Of a stretch of 43,904 nucleotides of DNA, positions 1 to 8,375 are shown in pieces. The notes under the pieces were generated by a model, which was given only the letters and a program-made list of their open reading frames with translations, did no database searches and was not told the DNA's origin. Where the stretch lies: the NCBI GenBank assembly GCA_015295945.1, contig DVED01000206.1:1-43904 (forward strand). The letters run 5' to 3'. Source of the DNA: Oscillatoriales cyanobacterium M59_W2019_021. Its GTDB lineage: Bacteria > Cyanobacteriota > Cyanobacteriia > Cyanobacteriales > Geitlerinemataceae. The number at the start of each line of letters is the position of its first letter. Position 1 is the first letter of the stretch. A program made the translations under genes and the position numbers.

Positions 1-629
1 CTTTTTAATCTCCGACGTTTGTACCGACGAACGAAATCGTAAGTAAATGTTTGGCTGCTATACCCCACATAAGAACTCAACAAACGCAGATAACGAGACT
101 TATCCTGAAGTTGCGTAATGGCATTGACAACTTGACGACTTAATACTCGAAACTGAGTCGAATTTTGAATGAGGGGAATTTTTAAAACTTTGCGGCAAAC
201 CCAGTAAAATAGATAAGCTCCGAACCGCATCCAAATCGGTTCGTCCGATCGATCGCGCCGCACTCCTATGAGGATATCATTCCCGCCACGCGCGCGATCG
301 ATCAATTCTGGAATCATCTGTGGCGGATCGCATTCGGGAATCATCACCACCACAAAATCCCCGATGACAGAATCGAGTCCCGAAGAAATTGCCACATCTA
401 TTCCAAAATTTCGCGAGAGATTAATCAGTCGAACGCACTCGTAGTTTTGTAATAAATGAGTGACTTTAATAACGGTATCGTCTAGGGAACCATCATTGAC
501 CAAAACCAATTCGTAATTGGTATAATTTTGGCGTAGCACTTGCATCACCTCAGAAACAAAGGCTTCAATAATGCAAGAATCATCGTTTAGAGGAACCACG
601 ACTGACACGAAACAATCTACGATCGCCAT
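1..629 (-). CDS. Glycosyltransferase family 2, DPM1/GtrB-like (partial, runs off window edge)
   Basis: An open frame on the minus strand begins with ATG at 627-629 and is still open at base 1, so the C-terminus is missing. The visible 209 residues have the GT-A nucleotide-sugar fold order: a beta strand VVVPLNDD, the NDGSLDDT motif at residues 45-52, and LSRNFGIDVAISSGLD as in polyprenyl-phosphate glycosyltransferases (DPM1, GtrB, ArnC). Where that family normally has DADLQDPP, this protein reads IPECDPP (97-103), so the metal-binding DXD is altered. The start overlaps the end of the upstream FAD oxidoreductase gene by 50 bases, which indicates one transcript and translational coupling. The likely role is transfer of a sugar to a lipid carrier or a surface glycan, but the altered motif makes catalysis uncertain. 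Confidence 0.85.
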   Translation of the reverse strand, partial: MAIVDCFVSVVVPLNDDSCIIEAFVSEVMQVLRQNYTNYELVLVNDGSLDDTVIKVTHLLQNYECVRLINLSRNFGIDVAISSGLDSVIGDFVVVMIPECDPPQMIPELIDRARGGNDILIGVRRDRSDEPIWMRFGAYLFYWVCRKVLKIPLIQNSTQFRVLSRQVVNAITQLQDKSRYLRLLSSYVGYSSQTFTYDFVRRYKRRRLK

Positions 630-1785
630 CTACTTCTAACTCCTGCTTATTCAATAAAGTATCGAGTTCGTGAGCTAGATCGTAAATATTATCGATCTTA
701 CCCCCAAGTACGGAATAAAAATTAGTTAATTTAGGATTTTGCTGAAATAAAATCGGTCGGCTATCGTCAGTTTCGCTTTGAGGGAGAACCGTTTTAACTT
801 CCCACAGCGAGTCTACATACTGACAATCGCGAACGATCGGTAAATACCGCGCCGCATCCCGAATGGCGAACGGATAATTCGTTTTTCTCGAGATTTGACT
901 GTATGCTTCGTGCGATCGAACGCTCAAATCGGCAGTTTCCTGCCAATAATAATGGGGAGTATACCGAACGTGACTAAGGGTATGCAACCCCCGAGGCGGA
1001 AATGGCATCAGGGAGAAAAACGGACCGCACATCACGGTAATTCCCTTATTTTTCAGCAAAGGTGGCACTTCTACCAGCGCCATTTCAGCTAGTTCGTATT
1101 TCAGCGGAACGGTTGGTAAATTCGATTGCTTGAGAATTTGATCGAGCGAAGCATAGGTACAATTAAAAACATATTTCGTTTTGATTTTTTTGATATTATT
1201 TTTAGATAAATAATAAACTGAAATATTTTGATCGTGGCTTTCTCGAACTCGAATCGCTTGAGAATTCAAACCAACCTTAATTTCAGCTTTCGTGAGATCC
1301 TGCCAAATCCGCTTCTTCAGTTTTGTGGAATCAAACGCATACTCTTGTGTTTGAAAAACTCCCTCGATCGCCTGAGAATTAAAAAGCTTCTGGACTTGAG
1401 GAGGTGCGGGTTTCAGCGGAATTCCCACCCGCTGGCAAAATAGTTCAAATTGGCGAACGTTAACTTTAGAAAATAATTTAGAGATCGCGTAATATTTCTC
1501 GAAACTGCTGTCGATACACTCTCGATACTCCCGAACAAATCGAGGGAAATTCGCTCGCGATCGCAACGCCGTTAATAAACTTCGAGGATAATGATAGCCA
1601 TTGTGCACCCGTGCTTGGTTGGCGTAAGATGCTCTTTGCAGCAAGTCCAATTCCCGTTCTAAAATCAGCACGCGATCAAACTCTTCTTTAAGATATAACG
1701 CCAGTTTGCATCCAAAAAAGCCACCGCCAATGACTACGGCATCGAAGTCTGATGACCGTTTTCTCGATCGAATTTGGCGATCCAT
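580..1785 (-). CDS. FAD-dependent oxidoreductase (DAO/amino-acid-oxidase fold)
   Basis: This 401-residue protein has an N-terminal FAD-binding Rossmann motif (VVIGGGFFGCKLALYL, about residues 17-32) followed by an acidic strand end (LILERE), typical of the DAO superfamily. The segment YANQARVHNGYHYPRS is a recognisable signature of a bacterial subgroup of these enzymes often found beside glycan genes. The C-terminus has the second dinucleotide-fold piece (FYSVLGGKIDNIYD). Start is the ATG at 1783-1785, and its last 50 bases overlap the glycosyltransferase gene that follows. It probably oxidises an amine or a sugar-linked substrate in the same pathway as that glycosyltransferase; the substrate cannot be told from sequence. 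Confidence 0.8.
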   Translation of the reverse strand: MDRQIRSRKRSSDFDAVVIGGGFFGCKLALYLKEEFDRVLILERELDLLQRASYANQARVHNGYHYPRSLLTALRSRANFPRFVREYRECIDSSFEKYYAISKLFSKVNVRQFELFCQRVGIPLKPAPPQVQKLFNSQAIEGVFQTQEYAFDSTKLKKRIWQDLTKAEIKVGLNSQAIRVRESHDQNISVYYLSKNNIKKIKTKYVFNCTYASLDQILKQSNLPTVPLKYELAEMALVEVPPLLKNKGITVMCGPFFSLMPFPPRGLHTLSHVRYTPHYYWQETADLSVRSHEAYSQISRKTNYPFAIRDAARYLPIVRDCQYVDSLWEVKTVLPQSETDDSRPILFQQNPKLTNFYSVLGGKIDNIYDLAHELDTLLNKQELEVDGDRRLFRVSRGSSKR

Positions 1786-2120
1786 ACACCCCCAAGTCTA
1801 AAAATTAAAACTCATCAGAGTGACGAGGCAGACTTCATCAAGTTTTGAGAATTATATCATAGAAACTTGGATTGAGGTGAAATCGGTGATTTTGGTCAGA
1901 GTCGAAAGAGGGAGACAACCTCAAGGTTTGCCATGGAAGATCGCTCGGATGGAGGGATGAGAATGCAGAAACGCAGATCGGTGCAAGGGTAGCGATCCGG
2001 ACGATCGCGATTTCAACTCTCAATCGAAAATCTATATCTCAAGTTAGATCTGCCGAACTCGATCAATGGACTAATATCAATTATCACTGATTTTAAACTT
2101 CTACAGGAGCATCAATTGCT
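1786..2120. other. Divergent intergenic region
   Basis: This 335-base spacer separates the divergent FAD oxidoreductase and response regulator genes and must hold both promoters. The only structure I see is an imperfectly spaced inverted repeat, CAAGTTT at 1839-1845 with AAACTTG at 1863-1869, around an AT-rich core with TATATCAT. I could not assign a promoter with confidence. No convincing gene is present. Confidence 0.4.
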
Positions 2121-2507
2121 ATGGTAACTATCTTAGTTGTGGATGACAATCTATCTCAAAGGCAGATGATTTCCCAGTTACTCAGAGAAAAAGGCTTGAA
2201 CGTCACGGAAGCGCGAAATGGTTCGGAAGCCTTACAAAAGATCCGACTTCAATGTCCGGACTTGGTACTGCTGGATATTATTATGCCTTTAATAAACGGA
2301 TACGAGCTATGTCGCTTGCTGAAATCTCACCCGAAAACCCAGAAAGTACCGATCGTCTTATGTTCGGCAAAAGCAGAAAACTTCGATCGCTACTGGGGGA
2401 TGAAGCAAGGCGCAGATGCCTATATTGCCAAACCCTTCCACCCGCAAGAGTTATTAGGAACTTTAAGTCAATTGTTACGAGGACGACAGGCTGCTATTTC
2501 AGCCTGA
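2121..2507 (+). CDS. Single-domain response regulator (CheY-like receiver)
   Basis: The 128-residue product is one receiver domain with no output domain. The acidic pocket is at DD8-9, the phospho-acceptor is D52 (LVLLDIIMP), the switch residue is S82 (VLCSAKAE) and the conserved lysine is K104 (YIAKPF), so all catalytic positions are intact. Start is supported by AGGAG at 2104-2108, an ideal but slightly long distance from ATG 2121. Such stand-alone receivers act in phosphorelays or bind motility or regulatory partners. No kinase gene is adjacent; the nearest kinase is at 27121-28566. A strong hairpin follows the stop. Confidence 0.93.
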   Translation: MVTILVVDDNLSQRQMISQLLREKGLNVTEARNGSEALQKIRLQCPDLVLLDIIMPLINGYELCRLLKSHPKTQKVPIVLCSAKAENFDRYWGMKQGADAYIAKPFHPQELLGTLSQLLRGRQAAISA

Positions 2508-2526
2508 AAGAATTCTCGAAACGATC

Positions 2527-2558
2527 GAAAAAACTTCCCCCGAGAGGAGGAAGTTTTT
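2527..2558. terminator. Bidirectional intrinsic terminator
   Basis: A-rich run, then ACTTCC, a short CCGAGAG loop region, GGAAGT and a T run. The structure AAAAACTTCC/GGAAGTTTTT works on both strands and sits between the convergent response regulator (stop at 2507) and ndhD (stop at 2585). Confidence 0.8.
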
Positions 2559-2584
2559 CAATCGAACCAATCAAATTGCTTTAC

Positions 2585-4204
2585 CTAAGCGCCTTTGCCG
2601 ATATCCGTCGCGCTTAGCAATCCTTTGGACTCGATACCCATCAATTCGGGAGCGAAGAAACCACCAGAGAAGAGGCGATCGCGATTGCGCTGTTGGGCAT
2701 ATACCGAGATAGCATTGCGAACTTCCGTTGCCACTTGTACTGTTTTCACATCGTAGGTTTGGGTTGCCAGTTTGGGATAGAACCCGATGCCGATAATGGG
2801 CAGCAACAAGCAAACCGTGATGAAAATTTCCCGAGGTTTGATATCCATCCAAGGCTCCACTTGAATTTCCGAATTGGGTTGTCCGTAGAACATCCGGCGC
2901 AGCATGGAAAGCAGGTAAATCGGGGTAGCAATCAAACCGACTGCCGACAGCAGAATGACCATCACTTTAAACGTCGTACTGTAAACATCACTGGTGGCAA
3001 TGCCGACGAACACCGTCAACTCGCCGATAAATCCGCTCATTCCCGGCAATGCCAAAGATGCCATTGCCCCAGCGGTAAACAGAGCGAAAGTTTTGGGCAT
3101 TGAAGTTGCCAAACCGCCCATCTTTTCCATCCACAAAGTGTGGGTGCGATCGTAAGTTACGCCTGCGAGGAAGAACAGCAACGCCGCAATCAACCCGTGG
3201 GAAATCATTTGCAAGATGGCACCGTTGAGTCCGATATCCGTCATCGAACCGATGCCGATGAGAACGAAACCCATGTGGGAAATCGAGGAACACGCTAACC
3301 GTCGTTTCAGGTTGTCTTGAGCAAATGCCGTCAGCGCCCCGTAGACAATATTGACGACACCGAGAATCGTTAACGCGGGGGCGAAATAAATGTGAGCGTT
3401 GGGCAGCACTTCCAAGTTGAGGCGAATCAGCGCGTAACCGCCCATTTTCAAGAGAACGCCCGCCAAAATCATGGATACGGGGGCAGAGGCTTCGCCGTGT
3501 GCATCCGGCAACCAAGTATGGAGGGGGAAAACGGGGAGTTTGACGCCGAAGGCGATGAACAGTCCGGCGTAAGCCAGCATTTCTAAGTAGATGGGGTAGT
3601 GTTTCATCCCCAACTCAGCCATATCGAAGGTGAGGTTGTTGCCGGAGAACGCCATTCCCAAGCTGGCAACCAAGATGAAGATCGAAGCTAGTGCCGTGTA
3701 GAGGATAAATTTGGTGGCTGCATAACCGCGTTTCGGTCCGCCCCAAATGGCGATTAACAGGTAAACCGGGACGAGTTCAATTTCCCACATCAGGAAAAAG
3801 AGCAGCATATCCTGGGCAACGAAAACCCCCATTTGCGCCGCGTAAAGCAGCAGCATCAGGAAGTAGAAGAGGCGGGGTTTGCGGGTGACGTTCCAGGAGG
3901 CGGCGATCGCCAATGTATTGACCAAACCCGTTAACACGATCAGTGGCATGGACAATCCGTCCGCTGCCACCGACCAGTTCAATCCAATTTGCGGAACCCA
4001 AGCGTAGCGTTCGACGAGTTGGAAGCCGGGGTTATTGATGTCGTAATGTTGCCAGAAGGCGTAGAGTGCCAGGGCAAAGTCCGCCAAACCAACCCCGAGA
4101 GCGTACCAACGTAGCGTTTTGCCCTCTTTGTCCGGAATGATGGGCACGACGAGAGCGGCTAAGAGGGGCCCGACGATAATAGCGGTTAGCCAGGGAAAGA
4201 CCAT
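2585..4204 (-). CDS. ndhD: NDH-1 complex subunit 4 (NdhD, NuoM family)
   Basis: This 539-residue integral membrane protein is a proton-pumping subunit of the thylakoid NAD(P)H dehydrogenase-like complex, in cyclic electron flow and respiration. It has about 14 hydrophobic segments and the family signatures [17 protein letters not shown] (transmembrane helix 5 with the conserved glutamate), [18 protein letters not shown] and [11 protein letters not shown]. The C-terminus [11 protein letters not shown] followed by a final helix is typical of NuoM. An in-frame TTG lies four codons upstream, but ATG at 4202-4204 gives the usual N-terminus MVFPWL and I chose it. It is a lone gene here, not paired with ndhF. 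The sequence resembles the respiratory NdhD1/D2 type rather than the CO2-uptake D3/D4 type; this assignment is by memory of family sequences. Confidence 0.95.
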   Translation of the reverse strand: MVFPWLTAIIVGPLLAALVVPIIPDKEGKTLRWYALGVGLADFALALYAFWQHYDINNPGFQLVERYAWVPQIGLNWSVAADGLSMPLIVLTGLVNTLAIAASWNVTRKPRLFYFLMLLLYAAQMGVFVAQDMLLFFLMWEIELVPVYLLIAIWGGPKRGYAATKFILYTALASIFILVASLGMAFSGNNLTFDMAELGMKHYPIYLEMLAYAGLFIAFGVKLPVFPLHTWLPDAHGEASAPVSMILAGVLLKMGGYALIRLNLEVLPNAHIYFAPALTILGVVNIVYGALTAFAQDNLKRRLACSSISHMGFVLIGIGSMTDIGLNGAILQMISHGLIAALLFFLAGVTYDRTHTLWMEKMGGLATSMPKTFALFTAGAMASLALPGMSGFIGELTVFVGIATSDVYSTTFKVMVILLSAVGLIATPIYLLSMLRRMFYGQPNSEIQVEPWMDIKPREIFITVCLLLPIIGIGFYPKLATQTYDVKTVQVATEVRNAISVYAQQRNRDRLFSGGFFAPELMGIESKGLLSATDIGKGA

Positions 4205-4616
4205 AGCAGTCACCAATGAGAAAAAATACTTACCTGTTCCTCTATTCTATGAAGTCTGGAGAACTTCTGCAAACTTTTGTAACGATTTTTGCCGAGTCAT
4301 TACATAAAATGTTTGATCGCAGACATTCTGTAAAGATTCTTTATATATCGCCTTCTGAGGGTTGACCGTCCGGACGGGCGATCGCCTGTAGTATGGTTTT
4401 CATTTAATGCTGCTACAAATCCCGATCGGGGGGCTTTCTTGAGTAGGGGAAGCAGGGGGAGAGCGTGTAGCCAACATTTAGGTCATCGATATCACCTCTG
4501 CCAGCATCCACACGAAGCGTCGCCAGTAGTGTTAGTTTGCAAGTTTAACCCCAGATATGAGAAATCGGAGGTCTTCAAGATCTCCGATTTCTGAAAGTTG
4601 CAATCTTTTTCTCGCT
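4205..4616. other. Intergenic region upstream of ndhD
   Basis: About 410 bases without a gene. It must contain the ndhD promoter (minus strand). It has an AT-rich stretch near 4330-4350, a CCCGATCGGG palindrome near 4420-4430, a purine-rich tract (GGGGAAGCAGGGGGAG near 4446) of a kind repeated elsewhere in the window, and the hairpin reported at 4560-4592. Confidence 0.45.
4560..4592 (-). terminator. Perfect hairpin after RTX gene
   Basis: AGAAATCGGAG at 4560-4570 pairs with CTCCGATTTCT at 4582-4592; inner bases extend the stem (with one G-T pair) to leave a three-base loop. It starts 25 bases after the stop of the RTX-type gene and is a probable transcript end, although no clear T run follows on the minus strand. 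Confidence 0.6.
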
Positions 4617-6875
4617 CTAAATGAGTTGCTGAGCTTTCCACTCTTCAAAAGTGGGTGCATTTGGTATATCTTCTGTCGCTAGGTAGTACGCATCTTGCGA
4701 AAACTCCGGATTGGTCAAAATCAAACCGCCATAGCTAATGGACTCTCGACCCTCATAGTCAGGAACGGTAATCGACCAACCTTTTTCGATATAAACATTA
4801 TCTTCCCCATCAAAGAAGAAGCCTCGTCCTTCTCCGTTGAGAATTTTGTCAATTTCTGCCTGTTGCTCTGGCGTATAAACTTTCAGTTCGGGAAGCTCTT
4901 CAGGTGCGGGACTTCCCGTTAAAGGATCGACTTCACCGTTCGGAATATTTCCGGAAATACTATTGTTGAGAATTTCTCGGCCTTCGGAAGCTGCTAGAAT
5001 TTCGTCAATTTGGGTTTCTAGTGACTGGATTGATAAGCCGGATTTAGCCAGAGGATTGCTCTCAGGGATGGGTTGTCCGGCACGAAGGGCTTCCAATGCC
5101 TCTTGCATGACATCGAGGGGATTGGGTGAGCCTTCGGGCGAAGGTGCAAGTCCAGCAGTTAGAGCATCTGTTGCGTTTTCAGATAACTCTGGATAGCTAT
5201 AATCGCTAGATACTCCACCAAAAGAGTCCAGAGATACACCACCATAGGTTTCTTCACCCATCGCTCGAAGTTCTGCCATTTCTAAGTCGAAAGCTTCAAG
5301 CGGCATGAATTTTAGACCGCCAACAACATAACTACCATCAAGTCCGGCAAACTGACTGGGATCTAGCCAATCATCTTCAGAACTTTGAGCCGATAAAATA
5401 TCAAGCTGTAACAACTCTTCTGGACTAGGAAGATCTAATGGTGGTTCAACATAGCTGGGAGTCAAAGTGCCATCGATCCGATCTTGCAAGATTTTGCTTT
5501 GTTGCGCTGCTAGAGTATCGGCAATGGCTTGCTCTAAATCTGGAATTGTGACGCCTTCAGGATTAACCCAAACACCGGGTAAATCTTTAGGAATGGGTTG
5601 TCCGGCTTTGAGGACGTCTAGGGCTGTTTGCAGAATTTCTAAAGCCGTGAAATCTTGGTAACGAGAATCTTCTGCTAGAAGTATCGGCTGACCGCTTACT
5701 TCTTGGGCTGTTAAAATATCGAGTTGTAACAACTCTTCTGGAGTGGGAAGATCTAATGATGGTTCTGGATCGCTAGAAATCTGAGTTTGTAAAAATTGTT
5801 GGCTTTGTTGAGCGGCAATGGTATCGGCAATGGCTTGCTCTAAATCGGGAATTGTGACGCCTTCAGGATTCACCCAAACTCCAGCTAAATCTTCAGGAAT
5901 GGGTTGTCCGGCTTTGAGTGCATCTAGGGCTGTTTGCAGAATTTCTAGAGGAGTCAGTTCTGTATTGAGACTTTCCACTTCAGGTGTTTCTACTGCTAAT
6001 GCGACATCTGTCGATGGGGTACTTTCAGATGAAGTAGATCTTGCAAACAGTGGAAATATCGAATCAAACTCTTCCTTGAGATCGTCTCGATCGTCAAGAA
6101 TGAGGAATGTTTGAATTTGTCCAGTTGAATTTTTCGCTTTGATTACCAAATCCCCATTAATTTGCTGACTTTGATAGGTAAAACCCGTCATGGGTAGGGT
6201 TAAGGTATCAATAACACTATAGGTTAGAAATCCTTCAAAGTCGGTAATGATATCGACTTCGCCAGGATTAGAAAATGGATTGACAAAGAATTCATCATTT
6301 CCTGCCCCCCCTGTCATGGTATCAGATCCAGTTAGTCCTCGGAGCTTGTCATTTCCTAAATCTCCAAACAGACGATCGTTTCCTGCATCTCCAATAACTT
6401 GGTCGTCGTTCTGTCCACCATACAGAGTATCGTTATCATTTCCACCTGCTAGGTTATCGTTACTAGAGTTACCAAAGATTACATCGTTACCCGTTCCTCC
6501 GGATAAACGATCTCCTCCATCATTGAGATCTCCTAATGTATTTGTCCCGACAAGCGTATCATTTCCAGCATTCCCAACTACAGAGTCCGCTCCCGTATCG
6601 CCATAAATTAAATCAGAAAAACTTCCTCCAGAAATCGTATCGTTATCTGCACCTCCAAATGCTGTTGCTCCTAGATTTGCACTAGCTGGATTGGAGATAT
6701 TATTGCGAATAATAATTTGATCGAATCCAGCATTGCCAAAGAGAATATCTCCATTAATTCCGATATTGCCATCAACAACATCATCACCTCCTAAACCATA
6801 CATAGTATCAGCCGAAGTTGTACCAATAAAACTAGTTGGAGGAGGATTGTTACTTCCGTCGCCGGTAATGATCAT
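4617..6875 (-). CDS. RTX-type calcium-binding protein with C-terminal 100-residue repeats
   Basis: The 752-residue product has no signal peptide. Residues of about 20-200 hold RTX/hemolysin-type nonapeptides (GGxGxDxLx forms such as GGTGNDVIFGNSSNDNL and GDAGNDRLFGDLGNDKL), expected to bind calcium as a parallel beta roll. FFVNP and VDIITDFEGF next follow the pattern seen at the end of RTX domains in type I-secreted proteins. The C-terminal half is different: an acidic repeat starting LEILQTALDALKAGQPIP occurs near residues 308, 410 and, diverged, 585, each followed by VTIPDLEQAIADT and PTPEELLQLDIL. RTX repeats are usually C-terminal, so this order is unusual. Export by a type I system is inferred; no transporter genes are near. 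Start ATG 6873-6875 has no clear ribosome site. Confidence 0.85.
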   Translation of the reverse strand: MIITGDGSNNPPPTSFIGTTSADTMYGLGGDDVVDGNIGINGDILFGNAGFDQIIIRNNISNPASANLGATAFGGADNDTISGGSFSDLIYGDTGADSVVGNAGNDTLVGTNTLGDLNDGGDRLSGGTGNDVIFGNSSNDNLAGGNDNDTLYGGQNDDQVIGDAGNDRLFGDLGNDKLRGLTGSDTMTGGAGNDEFFVNPFSNPGEVDIITDFEGFLTYSVIDTLTLPMTGFTYQSQQINGDLVIKAKNSTGQIQTFLILDDRDDLKEEFDSIFPLFARSTSSESTPSTDVALAVETPEVESLNTELTPLEILQTALDALKAGQPIPEDLAGVWVNPEGVTIPDLEQAIADTIAAQQSQQFLQTQISSDPEPSLDLPTPEELLQLDILTAQEVSGQPILLAEDSRYQDFTALEILQTALDVLKAGQPIPKDLPGVWVNPEGVTIPDLEQAIADTLAAQQSKILQDRIDGTLTPSYVEPPLDLPSPEELLQLDILSAQSSEDDWLDPSQFAGLDGSYVVGGLKFMPLEAFDLEMAELRAMGEETYGGVSLDSFGGVSSDYSYPELSENATDALTAGLAPSPEGSPNPLDVMQEALEALRAGQPIPESNPLAKSGLSIQSLETQIDEILAASEGREILNNSISGNIPNGEVDPLTGSPAPEELPELKVYTPEQQAEIDKILNGEGRGFFFDGEDNVYIEKGWSITVPDYEGRESISYGGLILTNPEFSQDAYYLATEDIPNAPTFEEWKAQQLI
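5020..5954 (-). repeat. Three internal coding repeats in the RTX-type gene
   Basis: Unit starts at 5954, 5648 and 5123 (minus strand). The first two are about 102 residues apart and very similar at DNA level, indicating recent duplication; the third is separated by a roughly 70-residue insert and has diverged (NPLDVMQEALEALRAGQPIP). The lower bound is approximate. Confidence 0.8.
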
Positions 6876-7048
6876 AAGAGTTAGATTTTCAATTTAAAAT
6901 AAATTGACTTCTACCTATATTTACACCCCCCCCGAAAAAGTCAAGGGTATTTCTGTGTCTATTTGAGTTGTAAGAAAAAAGAGTAAAGCTTTGATAAAGT
7001 CAACCCCTTTTCCTAAATTTTTTCCTTTGCTATAGTAGCTTTTATTAC

Positions 7049-7102
7049 CATAGCAAGCGTCTGCATTGCTATGCGGGTTAAGTGGCTTGGCACTGCCAAG
7101 CC
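7049..7102. repeat. Paired hairpin element
   Basis: CATAGCAA (7049-7056) pairs with TTGCTATG (7066-7073); eleven bases later GGCTTGGCA (7084-7092) pairs with TGCCAAGCC (7094-7102). Two perfect stem-loops in tandem with no open frame resemble a small non-autonomous repeat element or its remnant. Confidence 0.55.
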
Positions 7103-7432
7103 TTCCATCCCTTCCATGGTTAAACGTTCGCTCCAAACACCTATAGCTTGTCCTCTTTATACCCATCAACACAGGGTTCGATCTGCTCTATTCACTTTGA
7201 CGTTCTGTAAAACTCATACTTTTTATAAAAACCATTGATGAAAGTCTATGAAGCTGAAGTTTTGGGGGAAAATGAAGCGTATTAGCTTTTTTAATAATTC
7301 TTTACATTAAAACCCGAAAAAAAGGAGCGGAAAGTCCGAACTACTTGTAGGGGTTGGTTTGTCTTCACTCACGGTCTAAAAAAACTATTCCTTAACTCCC
7401 TAGTCTTTCTCGAACGCCTTACCCATCCTGTG

Positions 7433-7471
7433 AGGTGAAAATATCCTGCGAATTTTTATCTATTTTCACCT
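7433..7471. repeat. 11-base inverted repeat before HTH gene
   Basis: AGGTGAAAATA at 7433-7443 is the exact reverse complement of TATTTTCACCT at 7461-7471. It lies 37 bases before the start codon of the helix-turn-helix gene and could be an operator or the terminal repeat of a lost element. Confidence 0.55.
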
Positions 7472-7507
7472 TCACCCAAGGAAATACTTCCTATTCGCAC
7501 ATCAATT

Positions 7508-7936
7508 ATGACCGACCTTACACCTCTGATAAACTTTCTAAAAGGCGATCGCGATCCGAGAGAATATCGACGCGCCTTAGCAGTCAGATTAGCCTTGACC
7601 GGACACACGCACCGAGAAATTAACAGTATTTTAGGGGTCAGTTCTGCTTTTGTCAGCAAATGGAAAGCAATCTATGAAGAACGAGGAATTGAAGCTTTAA
7701 AATTGGGTTACAAAGGACATCCCCGCTATTTAAGCGACGAACAAAAGCAAGAAGTGGTAGATTGGATATTGACTCAAGACACTTGGAATATCAGTCAGCT
7801 AAGACTCTATTTGTTTGATCGGTTTGGCGTGGCTTTTAAATCCCGACAAAGTTATTATGCACTCCTCAGAGTCGTCGGTGGAAAATTAGCACCTGGGGAG
7901 TTAGAGAAGATGGACGATACCCTCGATCCGCTGTGA
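7508..7936 (+). CDS. Orphan IS630-type helix-turn-helix protein (transposase N-terminal half)
   Basis: The 142 residues match the DNA-binding half of IS630-family transposases. A first helix-turn-helix (ALTGHTHREINSILGVSSAFVSKWKAIYEERG, about 38-70) is followed by GYKGHPRYLSDEQKQEVVDWI and a winged-helix segment (ISQLRLYLFDRFGVAFKSRQSYYALL). The frame stops before any DDE catalytic region, and no catalytic remnant is visible downstream in any frame I read. It may be a truncated transposase or a domesticated regulator; the intact, undamaged frame and a perfect inverted repeat just upstream make the second option possible. No Shine-Dalgarno sequence is obvious before ATG 7508. The flanks are rich in hairpin elements. 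Confidence 0.75.
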   Translation: MTDLTPLINFLKGDRDPREYRRALAVRLALTGHTHREINSILGVSSAFVSKWKAIYEERGIEALKLGYKGHPRYLSDEQKQEVVDWILTQDTWNISQLRLYLFDRFGVAFKSRQSYYALLRVVGGKLAPGELEKMDDTLDPL

Positions 7937-7984
7937 AGGGGAAGTTAACCCTATAATTGGGGTGCATTGAGTGTTGTGCGGATG

Positions 7985-8044
7985 TCCCGCCTAGGGTTAA
8001 AACCCCAGGCTAATAGCTCAAGTCATCTTTAAGATGACTGAATG
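7985..8044 (+). repeat. Two-hairpin element, copy A
   Basis: Layout: CCCGCC lead, stem 1 (CCTAGGGTT/AACCCCAGG, one mismatch), the invariant spacer CTAATAGC, then stem 2 (AGTCATCTT/AAGATGACT) and GAATG. It shares layout and spacer with copies B and C. Confidence 0.8.
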
Positions 8045-8080
8045 GGATAAAATCTCGTTTTATCCGATCTAATTAGTAAA

Positions 8081-8142
8081 ATTTCAGTCCACAAAGCGTG
8101 GAGTTCGGCTATTAGCCCGGAAATTAATTTCCGGGCGGGATG
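8081..8142 (-). repeat. Two-hairpin element, copy B (inverted)
   Basis: Read on the minus strand: ATCCCGCC lead, a perfect 20-base palindrome with arms CCCGGAAATT/AATTTCCGGG, spacer CTAATAGC, then stem 2 (CTCCAC/GTGGA(C)) and CTGAAAT. Both stems differ in sequence from copies A and C but pair just as well, with the spacer and flanks unchanged. Confidence 0.8.
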
Positions 8143-8221
8143 TGCTACACATAGCCCGAAAGTTTTTGCGCTGGGATGGAGAAATTTTATCGTCTGATAT
8201 TGATAGTGGGTTGGGTCATTT

Positions 8222-8283
8222 CGTCCTGCCTGGGGTTTAAACCCCAGGCTAATAGCTGAAGTCATCTCAAGATGACTGAATGA
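8222..8283 (+). repeat. Two-hairpin element, copy C
   Basis: Lead CCTGCC, a perfect 20-base palindrome with arms CCTGGGGTTT/AAACCCCAGG, spacer CTAATAGC, stem 2 (AGTCATCT/AGATGACT) and GAATG. It is closest to copy A and corrects the single mismatch in that copy's stem 1. Confidence 0.8.
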
Positions 8284-8375
8284 CAGCCCACTACAGAGTC
8301 TACGAAGTCGATACTCGTAGAAGGGTTTATGTTTTCCGAACAGCAAGCCACGATCGTTGCAAGGTTTGAAAAACG

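Larger units (their letters stand above)
6876..7507. other. Gene-poor region with hairpins upstream of RTX gene
   Basis: About 630 bases between divergent genes. It includes a run of eight C residues near 6927, two adjacent hairpins (7049-7102), and an 11-base inverted repeat (7433-7471). The 83-codon minus-strand frame at 6921-7172 has no coding character. The RTX gene promoter must lie here. Confidence 0.5.
7937..8375. other. Non-coding region with repeated two-hairpin elements
   Basis: This 440-base stretch holds three copies of a structured repeat (reported separately) and no credible gene. Minus-strand open frames here are products of the repeat. Confidence 0.6.

Noticed and set aside
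6921-7172. 83-codon minus-strand frame
   Set aside because: Contains the paired hairpins and a poly-C tract; no ribosome site and no coding character.
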